Origin: Flavobacteriaceae bacterium
GTDB taxonomy: Bacteria; Bacteroidota; Bacteroidia; Flavobacteriales; Flavobacteriaceae
Assembly (NCBI GenBank): GCA_016649785.1
Contig: JAENXB010000049.1
Span: 1-14,826 of the forward strand
DNA: 14,826 nt
Reading direction: 5' to 3'
Shown: positions 7,015 to 13,957 of the stretch, in pieces
Numbering within the stretch: position 1 is the first letter of the stretch
How the letters are laid out: every line of letters begins with the position of its first letter
Notes under the pieces: generated by a model
Seen by the model: only the letters and a program-made list of their open reading frames with translations
Told to the model about the DNA's origin: nothing
Databases searched by the model: none
Position numbers and translations under genes: made by a program

Positions 7015-7110
7015 TTATAGGATTTTTCAACTTAGGAAGTTGATGAAGATCCAAAATTGGATTTAAGATGAAAAATTTAAGTATAAGATCCTTAAGCGTT
7101 TAAAACAGGT
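6910..7110. other. Non-coding stretch between the aminotransferase gene and the rimO promoter
   Basis: No intact gene is visible in this stretch. It holds a possible broken mini-gene on the minus strand (6901-7014) and two neighbouring palindromes. The first is TCAACTT-AGG-AAGTTGA at 7027-7043, a perfect 7-bp repeat. The second is ATCCAA-AA-TTGGAT at 7049-7062, a perfect 6-bp repeat. There is no GC-rich hairpin with a T tract to end the upstream operon. The palindromes could be operators or part of a structured leader; nothing in the sequence decides this. Confidence 0.5.
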
Positions 7111-7141
7111 TCTGCTATTCAAATAATAGATTGTATCTTTG
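7111..7141 (+). promoter_or_regulatory. rimO promoter
   Basis: TATCTTTG at 7134-7141 is a full match to the -7 consensus TAnnTTTG. TCTG at 7111-7114 stands 19 bases upstream as a near-match to the -33 TTTG. Transcription would start near 7147, leaving a leader of about 75 bases before the rimO ATG with no obvious fold or riboswitch. Confidence 0.6.
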
Positions 7142-7223
7142 CAGCCGCTTACTTTTTAAAGACCAATCGGTTTTAAAAACCTTTGAGGTCTCAACAAGAA
7201 GCTAATAAAATGTATTTAAGTTT

Positions 7224-8576
7224 ATGAGGACGAAGTCGATAAAGAAGAACAGGATCAATGTAGTAACTTTGGGTTGCAGCAAAAACGTGTATGACAGTGA
7301 GGTGTTAATGGGACAATTGAAGGCCAATAACAAAGATGTTGTTCACGAAGAGGAAGGAAATATTGTTGTAATCAATACCTGCGGATTTATAGATAATGCC
7401 AAAGAAGAATCGGTAAATACCATCCTTGAATATGTTGAGAAAAAGCAAAAGGGTGAAGTCGATAAAGTTTTTGTAACCGGATGTTTAAGCGAACGCTATA
7501 AGCCGGATCTTCAAAAAGAAATTCCGGATGTCGACCAATATTTTGGAACAACCGAACTTCCCGGTTTGCTGAAAGCCCTGGAAGCCGACTATAAACACGA
7601 ATTATTGGGCGAACGATTATTGACAACTCCGCAGAATTACGCTTATTTGAAAATTGCCGAAGGTTGTGACCGGCCTTGTTCTTTTTGTGCCATTCCCTTA
7701 ATGCGCGGTAAACACAAATCTACCCCAATTGAAAACCTCGTCAAGGAAGCTAAAAACCTCGCTGCAAGCGGAGTTAAAGAACTAATCCTGATCGCCCAGG
7801 ATTTAACCTATTACGGACTTGATATTTACAAAAAACGAAATCTTGCCGAATTGCTTGAAAATCTTGTGAAAGTTGAAGGTATTGAATGGATACGTTTACA
7901 TTATGCCTTCCCTACAGGTTTCCCAATGGATGTTTTAGAGGTGATGAAGCGCGAACCTAAAGTTTGTAATTATATTGATATACCGTTGCAACATATCTCC
8001 GATGATCTTTTGAAATCGATGAGACGTGGAACAACACACGAAAAAACTACCAAATTGCTTCAGGACTTCAGGAAAAGAGTTCCTGAAATGACTATAAGAA
8101 CTACATTAATTGTTGGATATCCAGGTGAAACTGAAGAATATTTTCAGGAATTGAAGGAATGGGTAAGGGAAATGCGTTTTGAACGTTTAGGTTGTTTCAC
8201 CTATTCTCACGAGGAAAATACGCACGCATATAATCTTGAAGACAATGTGGCCCAGGAGGTAAAACAGGATCGCGCCAATCAAATTATGGAGTTACAATCT
8301 CAGATTTCCTGGGAACTGAATCAGCAAAAAATAGGAAAAACCTTTAAAGTGATAATCGATCGAATTGAAGGGAACTATTTCATTGGTCGTACAGAATTTG
8401 ATTCTCCCGATGTGGATAATGAAGTTTTGATAGACGCCACCAAAACCTATCTTAAAACCGGCGAATTTTACGATGTAAAAATTACTGAAGCTGAAGATTT
8501 TGATTTGTATGGAGAGGCTTTAAATGTGGAAACTTTAAAACCAACGAGAAAAGAGATCAAGGTTAGAACTGAATAA
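7224..8576 (+). CDS. rimO: Ribosomal protein uS12 (Asp89) methylthiotransferase RimO
   Basis: RimO is a radical-SAM enzyme that adds a methylthio group to the beta carbon of the conserved aspartate of ribosomal protein uS12. The 450-residue protein is full length. The N-terminal UPF0004 domain has its three auxiliary-cluster cysteines at C18 (TLGCSKN), C53 (NTCGFI) and C87 (TGCLSERY). The radical-SAM cluster is C148-x3-C152-x2-C155 in AEGCDRPCSFCAIPLMRG. IRLHYAFPTGFP and YIDIPLQHISD are strong RimO (not MiaB) signatures, and a TRAM domain fills about residues 370-440. The start gives the standard N-terminus MRTKSIKKNRINVVTLGCSKN. The gene has its own promoter and terminator, so it seems monocistronic. 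Confidence 0.98.
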   Translation: MRTKSIKKNRINVVTLGCSKNVYDSEVLMGQLKANNKDVVHEEEGNIVVINTCGFIDNAKEESVNTILEYVEKKQKGEVDKVFVTGCLSERYKPDLQKEIPDVDQYFGTTELPGLLKALEADYKHELLGERLLTTPQNYAYLKIAEGCDRPCSFCAIPLMRGKHKSTPIENLVKEAKNLAASGVKELILIAQDLTYYGLDIYKKRNLAELLENLVKVEGIEWIRLHYAFPTGFPMDVLEVMKREPKVCNYIDIPLQHISDDLLKSMRRGTTHEKTTKLLQDFRKRVPEMTIRTTLIVGYPGETEEYFQELKEWVREMRFERLGCFTYSHEENTHAYNLEDNVAQEVKQDRANQIMELQSQISWELNQQKIGKTFKVIIDRIEGNYFIGRTEFDSPDVDNEVLIDATKTYLKTGEFYDVKITEAEDFDLYGEALNVETLKPTRKEIKVRTE

Positions 8577-8600
8577 TCAACTTTCTCATTAAATAATTTT

Positions 8601-8634
8601 AAAAAAACCTGCGCTAATTCCCGCAGGTTTTTTT
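8601..8634 (+). terminator. Intrinsic terminator after rimO
   Basis: A perfect 13-bp inverted repeat lies at 8601-8613 and 8622-8634: seven A, CCTGCG and the exact complement ending in seven T. It surrounds an eight-base loop (CTAATTCC). The stem has a GC core and a U tract, and starts 25 bases after the rimO stop. The symmetry of the A and T tracts would let it work on both strands. Confidence 0.92.
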
Positions 8635-8770
8635 CTGTCTTTTAAAAAGCCTTTATTTGTATTTAGACAACTGTTGCGATAAAATTTCATTCATTACAAA
8701 CCTATTTGTATTAAAAAGTAAGGATATACTGAACTTTTTTATTCTTTTCGCCGGTTAAAACAATTCGAAT

Positions 8771-10003
8771 ATGAAAGTGTTTCCAAAATTGCTTTTTTGC
8801 TTTTCCTTAGGGCTAATGATGTTTTCCTGTAAAGATACAAGTCAGGACAAGGATAATTTCCGGCAGAAAATAGCGGAAGGGATAATCGCACTTCCCAATC
8901 CTGCAAAAGATAGCAGTTCGCTTCCTTATCTGTTTTCAAATCGGGAAAAATTATTTCTTTCATGGGTAACTAAGGAAGATTCCATTGCAACGTTGAATTA
9001 TTCTGAATTGACGGAAGGCAAATGGACCGCTCCCGAAGAGATCGCTTCCGGATCGGATTGGTTTGTCAATTGGGCCGATTTTCCCGGAATAGCTGAAAAT
9101 AATGGGAATTTATTGACTCATTTTTTGAGAAAATCAGATACGGCATATTTTGCTTATGATGTTTTTCTCAACTTAAAAAATGAATCTGAAGATCAATGGA
9201 GAGAGCCTTTTAAATTACACAACGATACAACCAAAACCGAACACGGATTTGTTAGCATAATTCCTTTTGAAGAAGATTCCTTTTTTATCACCTGGTTAGA
9301 CGGAAGGGATACCGCTTCCAAAGACGAAACCAAGGCAATGAACATCCGTGCTGCCGTGGTTACTTCTGCCGGGGAAATTTTGGACGATACACTTCTTGAC
9401 ACCCGCACCTGTGATTGTTGTCACACTGCGGCTGCACTTACCGGCAATGGACCTGTTGTTATCTATCGGGATCGAACGGAAACTGAAGTCCGTGATATTT
9501 CGATTGTTCGGTTTATTGATGGAAACTGGACGGAACCAAAACCAATTCATAACGATAATTGGGAAATTAAAGGTTGTCCCGTTAACGGACCAAAAGCAGC
9601 TGCAATTGAGAATACACTTGTGATTGCCTGGTTTACCGCAGCTGAAAATATTCCGAAAGTAAATGTCGTATTTTCCGGGGATGGAGGCGAAATTTTTTCA
9701 GAACCAATCCGCGTCGATAACGGAAATCCAATAGGCAAGGTAGATGTGAGCTTAATTGATAAAGATAACGCCCTTGTTTCCTGGGTGGAAGGTTCCGGAA
9801 GCGATGCGCAGATCAAAGTTGTAAAAGTGACATCCAAAGGTGAGAAATCGGAGCCTCTGGCAGTTTCAAATTCAACTGATGCCCGTGCAAATGGCTTTCC
9901 ACAAATGGAAATTCTCGGGAAAAATGTGTATTTCGCCTGGACAGTCGAAGAAAATGGAGGTTTACATGTGGAAACATCTTTTTTACCCTTAAAAAATTTC
10001 TGA
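8771..10003 (+). CDS. Sialidase-like beta-propeller lipoprotein with CxCC motif
   Basis: This 410-residue protein has a lipoprotein signal (MKVFPKLLFCFSLGLMMFSC, lipidated Cys20) and a body made of repeated beta-strand blocks (LFLSWVTKED, FFITWLDGRD, LVIAWFTAAE, ALVSWVEGSG, VYFAWTVEEN), about 50-60 residues apart, as in six-bladed sialidase-type propellers. VVFSGDGGEIFSEP (299-312) is an Asp-box-like turn. It lacks an evident arginine triad, so sialidase activity is doubtful. Notable are C214, C216 and C217 in TRTCDCCHTAA and C269 in KGCPVNGP, in a protein that otherwise has no cysteine in its mature body; they could bind metal or form disulfides. It stands alone after the rimO terminator. 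The fold is likely; the function is unknown. Confidence 0.82.
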   Translation: MKVFPKLLFCFSLGLMMFSCKDTSQDKDNFRQKIAEGIIALPNPAKDSSSLPYLFSNREKLFLSWVTKEDSIATLNYSELTEGKWTAPEEIASGSDWFVNWADFPGIAENNGNLLTHFLRKSDTAYFAYDVFLNLKNESEDQWREPFKLHNDTTKTEHGFVSIIPFEEDSFFITWLDGRDTASKDETKAMNIRAAVVTSAGEILDDTLLDTRTCDCCHTAAALTGNGPVVIYRDRTETEVRDISIVRFIDGNWTEPKPIHNDNWEIKGCPVNGPKAAAIENTLVIAWFTAAENIPKVNVVFSGDGGEIFSEPIRVDNGNPIGKVDVSLIDKDNALVSWVEGSGSDAQIKVVKVTSKGEKSEPLAVSNSTDARANGFPQMEILGKNVYFAWTVEENGGLHVETSFLPLKNF

Positions 10004-10266
10004 TCTGTACTTTCTAAAAATGTATTTTTCCGGCATTTCTGAATACTTTTTCTTTTAAAAGATCTAATTGTTCCATCAGGCTTTAAAATTAAAGATTCGA
10101 ACTTCCAGGAGGAATTTCAAAAGGAAGAATTGATGATTTGTTTTTTGCCACGAATGCACGAATAAAAAATATTTTATATCACTGAATGAATTTATTATTT
10201 GTGCATTCGCGGCTATTTTTTTATAACTCAATATTTAAAAATACTGCTTGGTATATAAAATTTGCA
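10004..10266. other. Convergent intergenic region without a recognisable gene
   Basis: The stretch separates the propeller lipoprotein gene (+) from fbaB (-), which point at each other. Apart from the inverted repeat at 10147-10213 it holds no gene I can support. A 40-codon open stretch on the plus strand (10043-10162) has no start codon, and a 20-residue minus-strand frame (10014-10076) lacks other support. Confidence 0.6.
10147..10213 (+). repeat. Inverted repeat with CACGAAT-type arms, possible terminator or intergenic repeat element
   Basis: The arm at 10147-10165 (GCCACGAATGCACGAATAA) and the reverse complement of 10195-10213 agree at 17 of 19 positions. They are separated by an AT-only-like centre of about 29 bases. 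The right arm is followed by TATTTTTTTATA, so transcripts from the propeller gene could end here. Arms of the type GCCACGAATxCACGAAT are, to my knowledge, frequent in Bacteroidota intergenic DNA, which would make this a small mobile or REP-like element. That reading needs a genome search. Confidence 0.6.
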
Positions 10267-11325
10267 TCAGGCGATATCTATTTCCGGTTCCAGGTAAACT
10301 TCCTGTACACTTCTCAGAATTTTCACTCCTTCATCAATTGGGCGTTGAAAAGATTTTCGGCCCATTATTAAACCACTTCCCCCGGCGCGTTTGTTTATTA
10401 CCGCGGTTTTAACAGCTTCTTTAATATCCGATTCTCCCTTTGAACCTCCTCCGGAATTGATCAAACCAATTTTTCCCATATAGCAGTTGGCAACCTGGTA
10501 CCGGCAAAGATCGATTGGGTGATCTGTAGTTAAAGCTTCATACATCTCATCATCATATTTGGCAAAATTGATATTTTTAAAACCGAAATTTGTTTCCGGG
10601 AGTTTTTGTTTAATGATGTCGGCCTTTATAGTTACACCAATATAATTGGCTTGTCCGGTAATATCTGCAGCCGAATGATAATCTTCCTTTTCTGTTTTAA
10701 ACGCTTTATTTCTTGCGTAACACCATAATATTGTCGCCATTCCAAGTTGATGCGCTTCTTCAAATGCAGCCGCTATTTCCTGAATTTGCCTGTCACTTTC
10801 TTGTGAACCAAAATAAATCGTCGCTCCAACGGCTACGGCGCCCATATTCCAGGCTTCTTTCACAGTTCCAAAAAGGATTTGGTCAAAGGTATTTGGATAG
10901 GTGAGCAGTTCGTTGTGATTGATCTTTACAATAAACGGGATTTTATGGGCGTATTTTCTCGCATGCATCGCCAACACCCCAAATGTGGAGGCAACTCCAT
11001 TACATCCGCCTTCCACGGCGAGTTTAATAATGTTCTCAGGATCAAAATAAGTCGGGTTTTTATAAAAGGAAACTGCCGCCGTATGTTCTATGCCCTGATC
11101 TACAGGTAAAATATTTAAATAACCGGTGCCTCCAAGGGTTCCATGATCATATAATTGCGCCAGGCTTCGCAACACCTGGGGATTCCTGTCGCTAGTGATA
11201 AATTTATCAACCGCATTTGGATCGGGAATACTAAGGTTTTGTTTGGGTATTTTATTACTGACGTAATCTAATAAATAGGATGCATCTGCACCAAGGATTT
11301 CTTTAATCGTATCGATATTTTTCAT
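10267..11325 (-). CDS. fbaB: Class I fructose-bisphosphate aldolase, DhnA/FbaB type
   Basis: This 352-residue cytosolic enzyme interconverts fructose 1,6-bisphosphate with dihydroxyacetone phosphate and glyceraldehyde 3-phosphate through a lysine Schiff base, with no metal. It aligns by eye along its whole length with E. coli FbaB/DhnA: NILPVDQGIEH (71-81, D76), GCNGVASTFGVLA, DITGQANYIGVTIKADIIKQKLPE, PIDLCRYQVANCYMGKIGLINSGGGSKGESD, AVKTAVINKRAGGSGLIMGRKSFQRP and the C-terminal VYLEPEIDIA. K241 in IIKQK is the probable Schiff-base lysine by comparison with archaeal class I enzymes. It lies 75 bases downstream of the erythromycin-esterase gene on the same strand. I could not find a convincing promoter in that gap, so co-transcription is possible. 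Confidence 0.96.
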   Translation of the reverse strand: MKNIDTIKEILGADASYLLDYVSNKIPKQNLSIPDPNAVDKFITSDRNPQVLRSLAQLYDHGTLGGTGYLNILPVDQGIEHTAAVSFYKNPTYFDPENIIKLAVEGGCNGVASTFGVLAMHARKYAHKIPFIVKINHNELLTYPNTFDQILFGTVKEAWNMGAVAVGATIYFGSQESDRQIQEIAAAFEEAHQLGMATILWCYARNKAFKTEKEDYHSAADITGQANYIGVTIKADIIKQKLPETNFGFKNINFAKYDDEMYEALTTDHPIDLCRYQVANCYMGKIGLINSGGGSKGESDIKEAVKTAVINKRAGGSGLIMGRKSFQRPIDEGVKILRSVQEVYLEPEIDIA

Positions 11326-11400
11326 AATTCCGGTTTATTTTTTAAAAATTTCGTGTTTGTATATACTTGTATTTTTTCTTTCTTTAAAATGTGAGATCAT

Positions 11401-12702
11401 CTAAATCCCGAAAGGATAGGTTTCGGGCAACAGGTGGCCATCGGGTTTTATTTTCAATGGATGGAGTGCTTTTGTTTTATCAATAAAGAGAAAAGCATCA
11501 TATCTGTCAGAGAGTTTGGAAGGAACGTAATTTCCCCATTCCCTTTCCGGGTGATAAACAACCCCAATTGCCCTATGTCCCGTTTTTTTAGCGAATGCTT
11601 CCTTTAATTGAGTATCTTCATCAAAAATGATCAATTTGTTCTTTGGATCCTGTTGATGAAGCTTATATTCTATACTGTTATGAATGGCTTCTGGAACTCT
11701 CATCTTCTGCATTTTTGCGCCCCAATTGCTTCCAGCTACAACCGATCCTGAATAAGAACCGAAACCAATCAGGAACACTCCGTCCTTTTCATGTTGTTCA
11801 CGTACCAATTGACCAACATTTACCAATCCGCTGTCTGCCATGTCAGTAGCGCGCGCATCGCCGATATGGGTATTGTGCTCCCAGACAATAATTTTAGCAT
11901 CCGATCCGTGAAATTTTGTCAATGTATTTAGAGTTTCTACCATATGGCGGTCCCGGACATTCCAGGAATCCTCGCCAAAACCTGCCATTGCCTCATAGTA
12001 CTTTTCAGCATTTGCAACAACCAGGCTGTTTAATTCGGCATTTAAATTTGCCTCCGGTTCATGATCGTAACTATGGGACCTTTTTCTAACTTCCTGCAAC
12101 AAGGAAATGACTTCTTCTTTACAACCTGCCCTGGAATATGAAAATGCCGTAGCATAAGAATCCCGTTCTCTATAAGGCTCAAAACAACTCACAGCCTTTT
12201 TTGCAAGTTCTGCAGTTTTGGGATCCTCCTTTTCCAGGTATTTTACTATAATTTCCATAGATTCCCACAAGCTGTAAACATCCAGGCCATAGAACCCTAT
12301 TTTTTTATCTGCCTGCAAATTTTTATTGTGGGTTTTTAACCATTCGGCAAAGGCTGCAATTTCCCAATTAGCCCACATCCAGGTAGGCCAGCGTTTAAAT
12401 TCTTTTAGAACATCTATGATAGATTTCTCATTGTTTTCAAGGCCTTTTATCCATCGGTTTATTTTGTAGCAATCTGGCCAGTCGCCTTCAACCGCGATAA
12501 ATGAAAAACCTTTTTCTTTTATAAGCCTTTTGGAAATTTTAGCCCGCCAGGTATAATATTCATGAGTCCCATGACTGGCTTCTCCCAGTAATACGTATTT
12601 TGAATCACCAATTCTATCCATTAATGGATCGAGGTCTGAAGCTCTTTCCAGCGGTTTATAAAATTGCGAAAGACCTATATTTGAAGTGCTAAAAGAACTC
12701 AT
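11401..12702 (-). CDS. Erythromycin esterase family protein
   Basis: This 433-residue protein belongs to the erythromycin-esterase/succinoglycan-biosynthesis (PF05139, COG2312) family. Key motifs are YVLLGEASHGTHEYY (36-50, with E41 and the candidate catalytic base H44), FIAVEGDWPDCYKINRW (68-84, E72, D74), RWPTWMWAN (104-112), GFYGLDVYSLWES (136-148) and IIVWEHNTHIGDAR (271-284, E275, H276, H279). These keep the residues thought to form the esterase centre in Ere enzymes. No signal peptide is present, so it is probably cytoplasmic. True Ere macrolide esterases are a small branch of this family, and the chromosomal setting beside fbaB gives no sign of a resistance island, so the natural substrate is unknown. 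It diverges from pstS across a 246-base gap. Confidence 0.92.
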   Translation of the reverse strand: MSSFSTSNIGLSQFYKPLERASDLDPLMDRIGDSKYVLLGEASHGTHEYYTWRAKISKRLIKEKGFSFIAVEGDWPDCYKINRWIKGLENNEKSIIDVLKEFKRWPTWMWANWEIAAFAEWLKTHNKNLQADKKIGFYGLDVYSLWESMEIIVKYLEKEDPKTAELAKKAVSCFEPYRERDSYATAFSYSRAGCKEEVISLLQEVRKRSHSYDHEPEANLNAELNSLVVANAEKYYEAMAGFGEDSWNVRDRHMVETLNTLTKFHGSDAKIIVWEHNTHIGDARATDMADSGLVNVGQLVREQHEKDGVFLIGFGSYSGSVVAGSNWGAKMQKMRVPEAIHNSIEYKLHQQDPKNKLIIFDEDTQLKEAFAKKTGHRAIGVVYHPEREWGNYVPSKLSDRYDAFLFIDKTKALHPLKIKPDGHLLPETYPFGI

Positions 12703-12868
12703 TTTTGAAAAATTTTAATTAATCAATTGAAGTTAAGTTATTTAAAACTAAAGATATAGTGCCTGAATTATAAATAAATTATAAATTTTAGAAAAACAGA
12801 AACTTTTATTTGTAGAAGTTCGGAGAATTTTTTCACCTTTGTTTTAATTAAATTTAGGATTCTTTTGA
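12703..12868. other. AT-rich divergent intergenic region between the esterase gene and pstS
   Basis: No gene is visible here. On the minus strand TATCTTTA (12756 to 12749) is one base off the -7 consensus and lies about 47 bases before the esterase start, but no -33 partner is seen. The rest is AT-rich, with runs such as TTTTAATTAAATTTAGG. Confidence 0.4.
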
Positions 12869-12901
12869 CCTAAACATAACCTGGCCTTAACCTTAAATTT
12901 A
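12869..12901 (+). promoter_or_regulatory. Candidate Pho box: three 11-base units in front of pstS
   Basis: Three consecutive 11-base units begin with CCT and end in A: CCTAAACATAA (12869-12879), CCTGGCCTTAA (12880-12890) and CCTTAAATTTA (12891-12901). An 11-base period is the spacing at which PhoB-type response regulators bind as tandem dimers. The third unit contains TAAATTTA (12894-12901), one base off the -7 consensus, and no good -33 element is present, as expected for an activator-dependent promoter. The first two units would be the regulator site. This is inferred; no consensus for this lineage was available. Confidence 0.4.
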
Positions 12902-12948
12902 CATTAGTGGTTGTTATTTGCATTGTTGAAAATTAATAGATATAAATT

Positions 12949-13890
12949 ATGAAAAGAGTATTATTTATTGCCGTATTAGCTTTTACAATGATTGCCTGCG
13001 GAAACAAAAAAGGACAAAATAAGGATGGGGAAGCAAACGGATCAATCAGTGTTGATGGTTCCAGTACCGTATATCCTATAACCGAAGCCGTAGCTGAAGA
13101 ATTCAGGGCAGTTAAACCAGAAATTAACGTAACCATTGGGGTCTCAGGAACCGGTGGGGGTTTTCAAAAATTTGTTAGAGGTGAAACTAATATTTCAGAT
13201 GCCTCTAGACCAATAAAAGATAAAGAAGCCGCTGCTGCTAAAGAAAACAATATTAAATATGTGGAATTAAAAGTAGCTTTAGATGGTCTTGCGGTAGTTA
13301 TTAACCCGGAAAATGATTGGGCAAAGTCTTTTACTGTTAAAGAACTAAAAAAGATCTGGGAACCAGCTGCACAAGGAACAATAATGAAGTGGAACCAGAT
13401 CAATCCCGAATGGCCAAATGAAGAAATACATCTTTATGGTCCCGGTGTTGCTTCCGGAACCTTTGATTATTTTACAGAGGTAATTAACGGGAAAAGCGGT
13501 TCAAGCCGGGGGGATTATACAGCGAGTGAAGACGATAATCTACTGGTACAAGGAGTTGCAGGAGATAAATTCGGACTTGGTTTCTTCGGATTGGCTTACT
13601 TTAAAGAAAATGAGGGCAAACTTGCATTAGCATCGATTGATGGTGGGAATGGACCAGTTATACCTACAGCAGAAACTGTTAACGATGGCTCTTATTCACC
13701 ATTATCCAGGCCATTGTTTATTTATGTAAATAGTTCTTCAGTTGGAAACCCTGAAGTGGTGGAATTTGTAAGGTTTTATTTAAAAGAAGCCGGAAAACTT
13801 TCAACGGATGTAGGCTATTTTCCTTTGACCGAAAAAGATTATGCAGGAGAATTGAAAAAATTCAATAGCTTTGTAGAAAACAATCAATAA
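12949..13890 (+). CDS. pstS: Phosphate ABC transporter substrate-binding lipoprotein PstS
   Basis: PstS captures inorganic phosphate in the periplasm and hands it to the PstCAB importer. The 313-residue protein begins with a lipoprotein signal (MKRVLFIAVLAFTMIAC, lipidated Cys17). Phosphate-contact loops typical of the family are visible: VDGSSTVYPI (35-44), VSGTGGGFQKF (65-75), ISDASRPI (82-89), LDGLAVVIN (111-119), GPGVASGTFDYF (164-175) and SGSSRGDYTASEDDN (183-197). Anchoring by lipid rather than release as a soluble protein is usual outside the Proteobacteria. pstC follows after 67 bases, and a large perfect hairpin lies in the gap. The upstream 11-base repeats suggest control by phosphate limitation. 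Confidence 0.97.
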   Translation: MKRVLFIAVLAFTMIACGNKKGQNKDGEANGSISVDGSSTVYPITEAVAEEFRAVKPEINVTIGVSGTGGGFQKFVRGETNISDASRPIKDKEAAAAKENNIKYVELKVALDGLAVVINPENDWAKSFTVKELKKIWEPAAQGTIMKWNQINPEWPNEEIHLYGPGVASGTFDYFTEVINGKSGSSRGDYTASEDDNLLVQGVAGDKFGLGFFGLAYFKENEGKLALASIDGGNGPVIPTAETVNDGSYSPLSRPLFIYVNSSSVGNPEVVEFVRFYLKEAGKLSTDVGYFPLTEKDYAGELKKFNSFVENNQ

Positions 13891-13899
13891 ATAATCAGG

Positions 13900-13943
13900 A
13901 AAAAATAACATCAAACTCGTTATCTTGTTTGATGTTATTTTTT
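13900..13943 (+). terminator. Perfect hairpin between pstS and pstC, terminator or attenuator
   Basis: A perfect 17-bp stem (AAAAAATAACATCAAAC at 13900-13916, complement at 13927-13943) closes a ten-base loop (TCGTTATCTT) and ends in six T. It starts nine bases after the pstS stop and ends 14 bases before pstC. The stem is AT-rich, so it may act as a leaky terminator and as a 3' stabiliser that raises pstS mRNA above the membrane components. Confidence 0.75.
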
Positions 13944-13957
13944 AATTGTACCGATAA

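Noticed and set aside
10014..10076. A 20-residue frame on the minus strand (MEQLDLLKEKVF...) downstream of the propeller lipoprotein gene.
   Set aside because: Too short to support; stops lie just upstream in frame and no homology is recognised. It may be part of an intergenic repeat.
10043..10162. A 40-codon open stretch on the plus strand after the propeller gene.
   Set aside because: It has no ATG near its 5' end, and stops separate it from the upstream gene. There is no sign of a frameshifted extension.
11401..12702. Reading the erythromycin-esterase homologue as a macrolide resistance gene.
   Set aside because: The family is broad and mostly not Ere enzymes; no mobile element, integron or other resistance gene is nearby.
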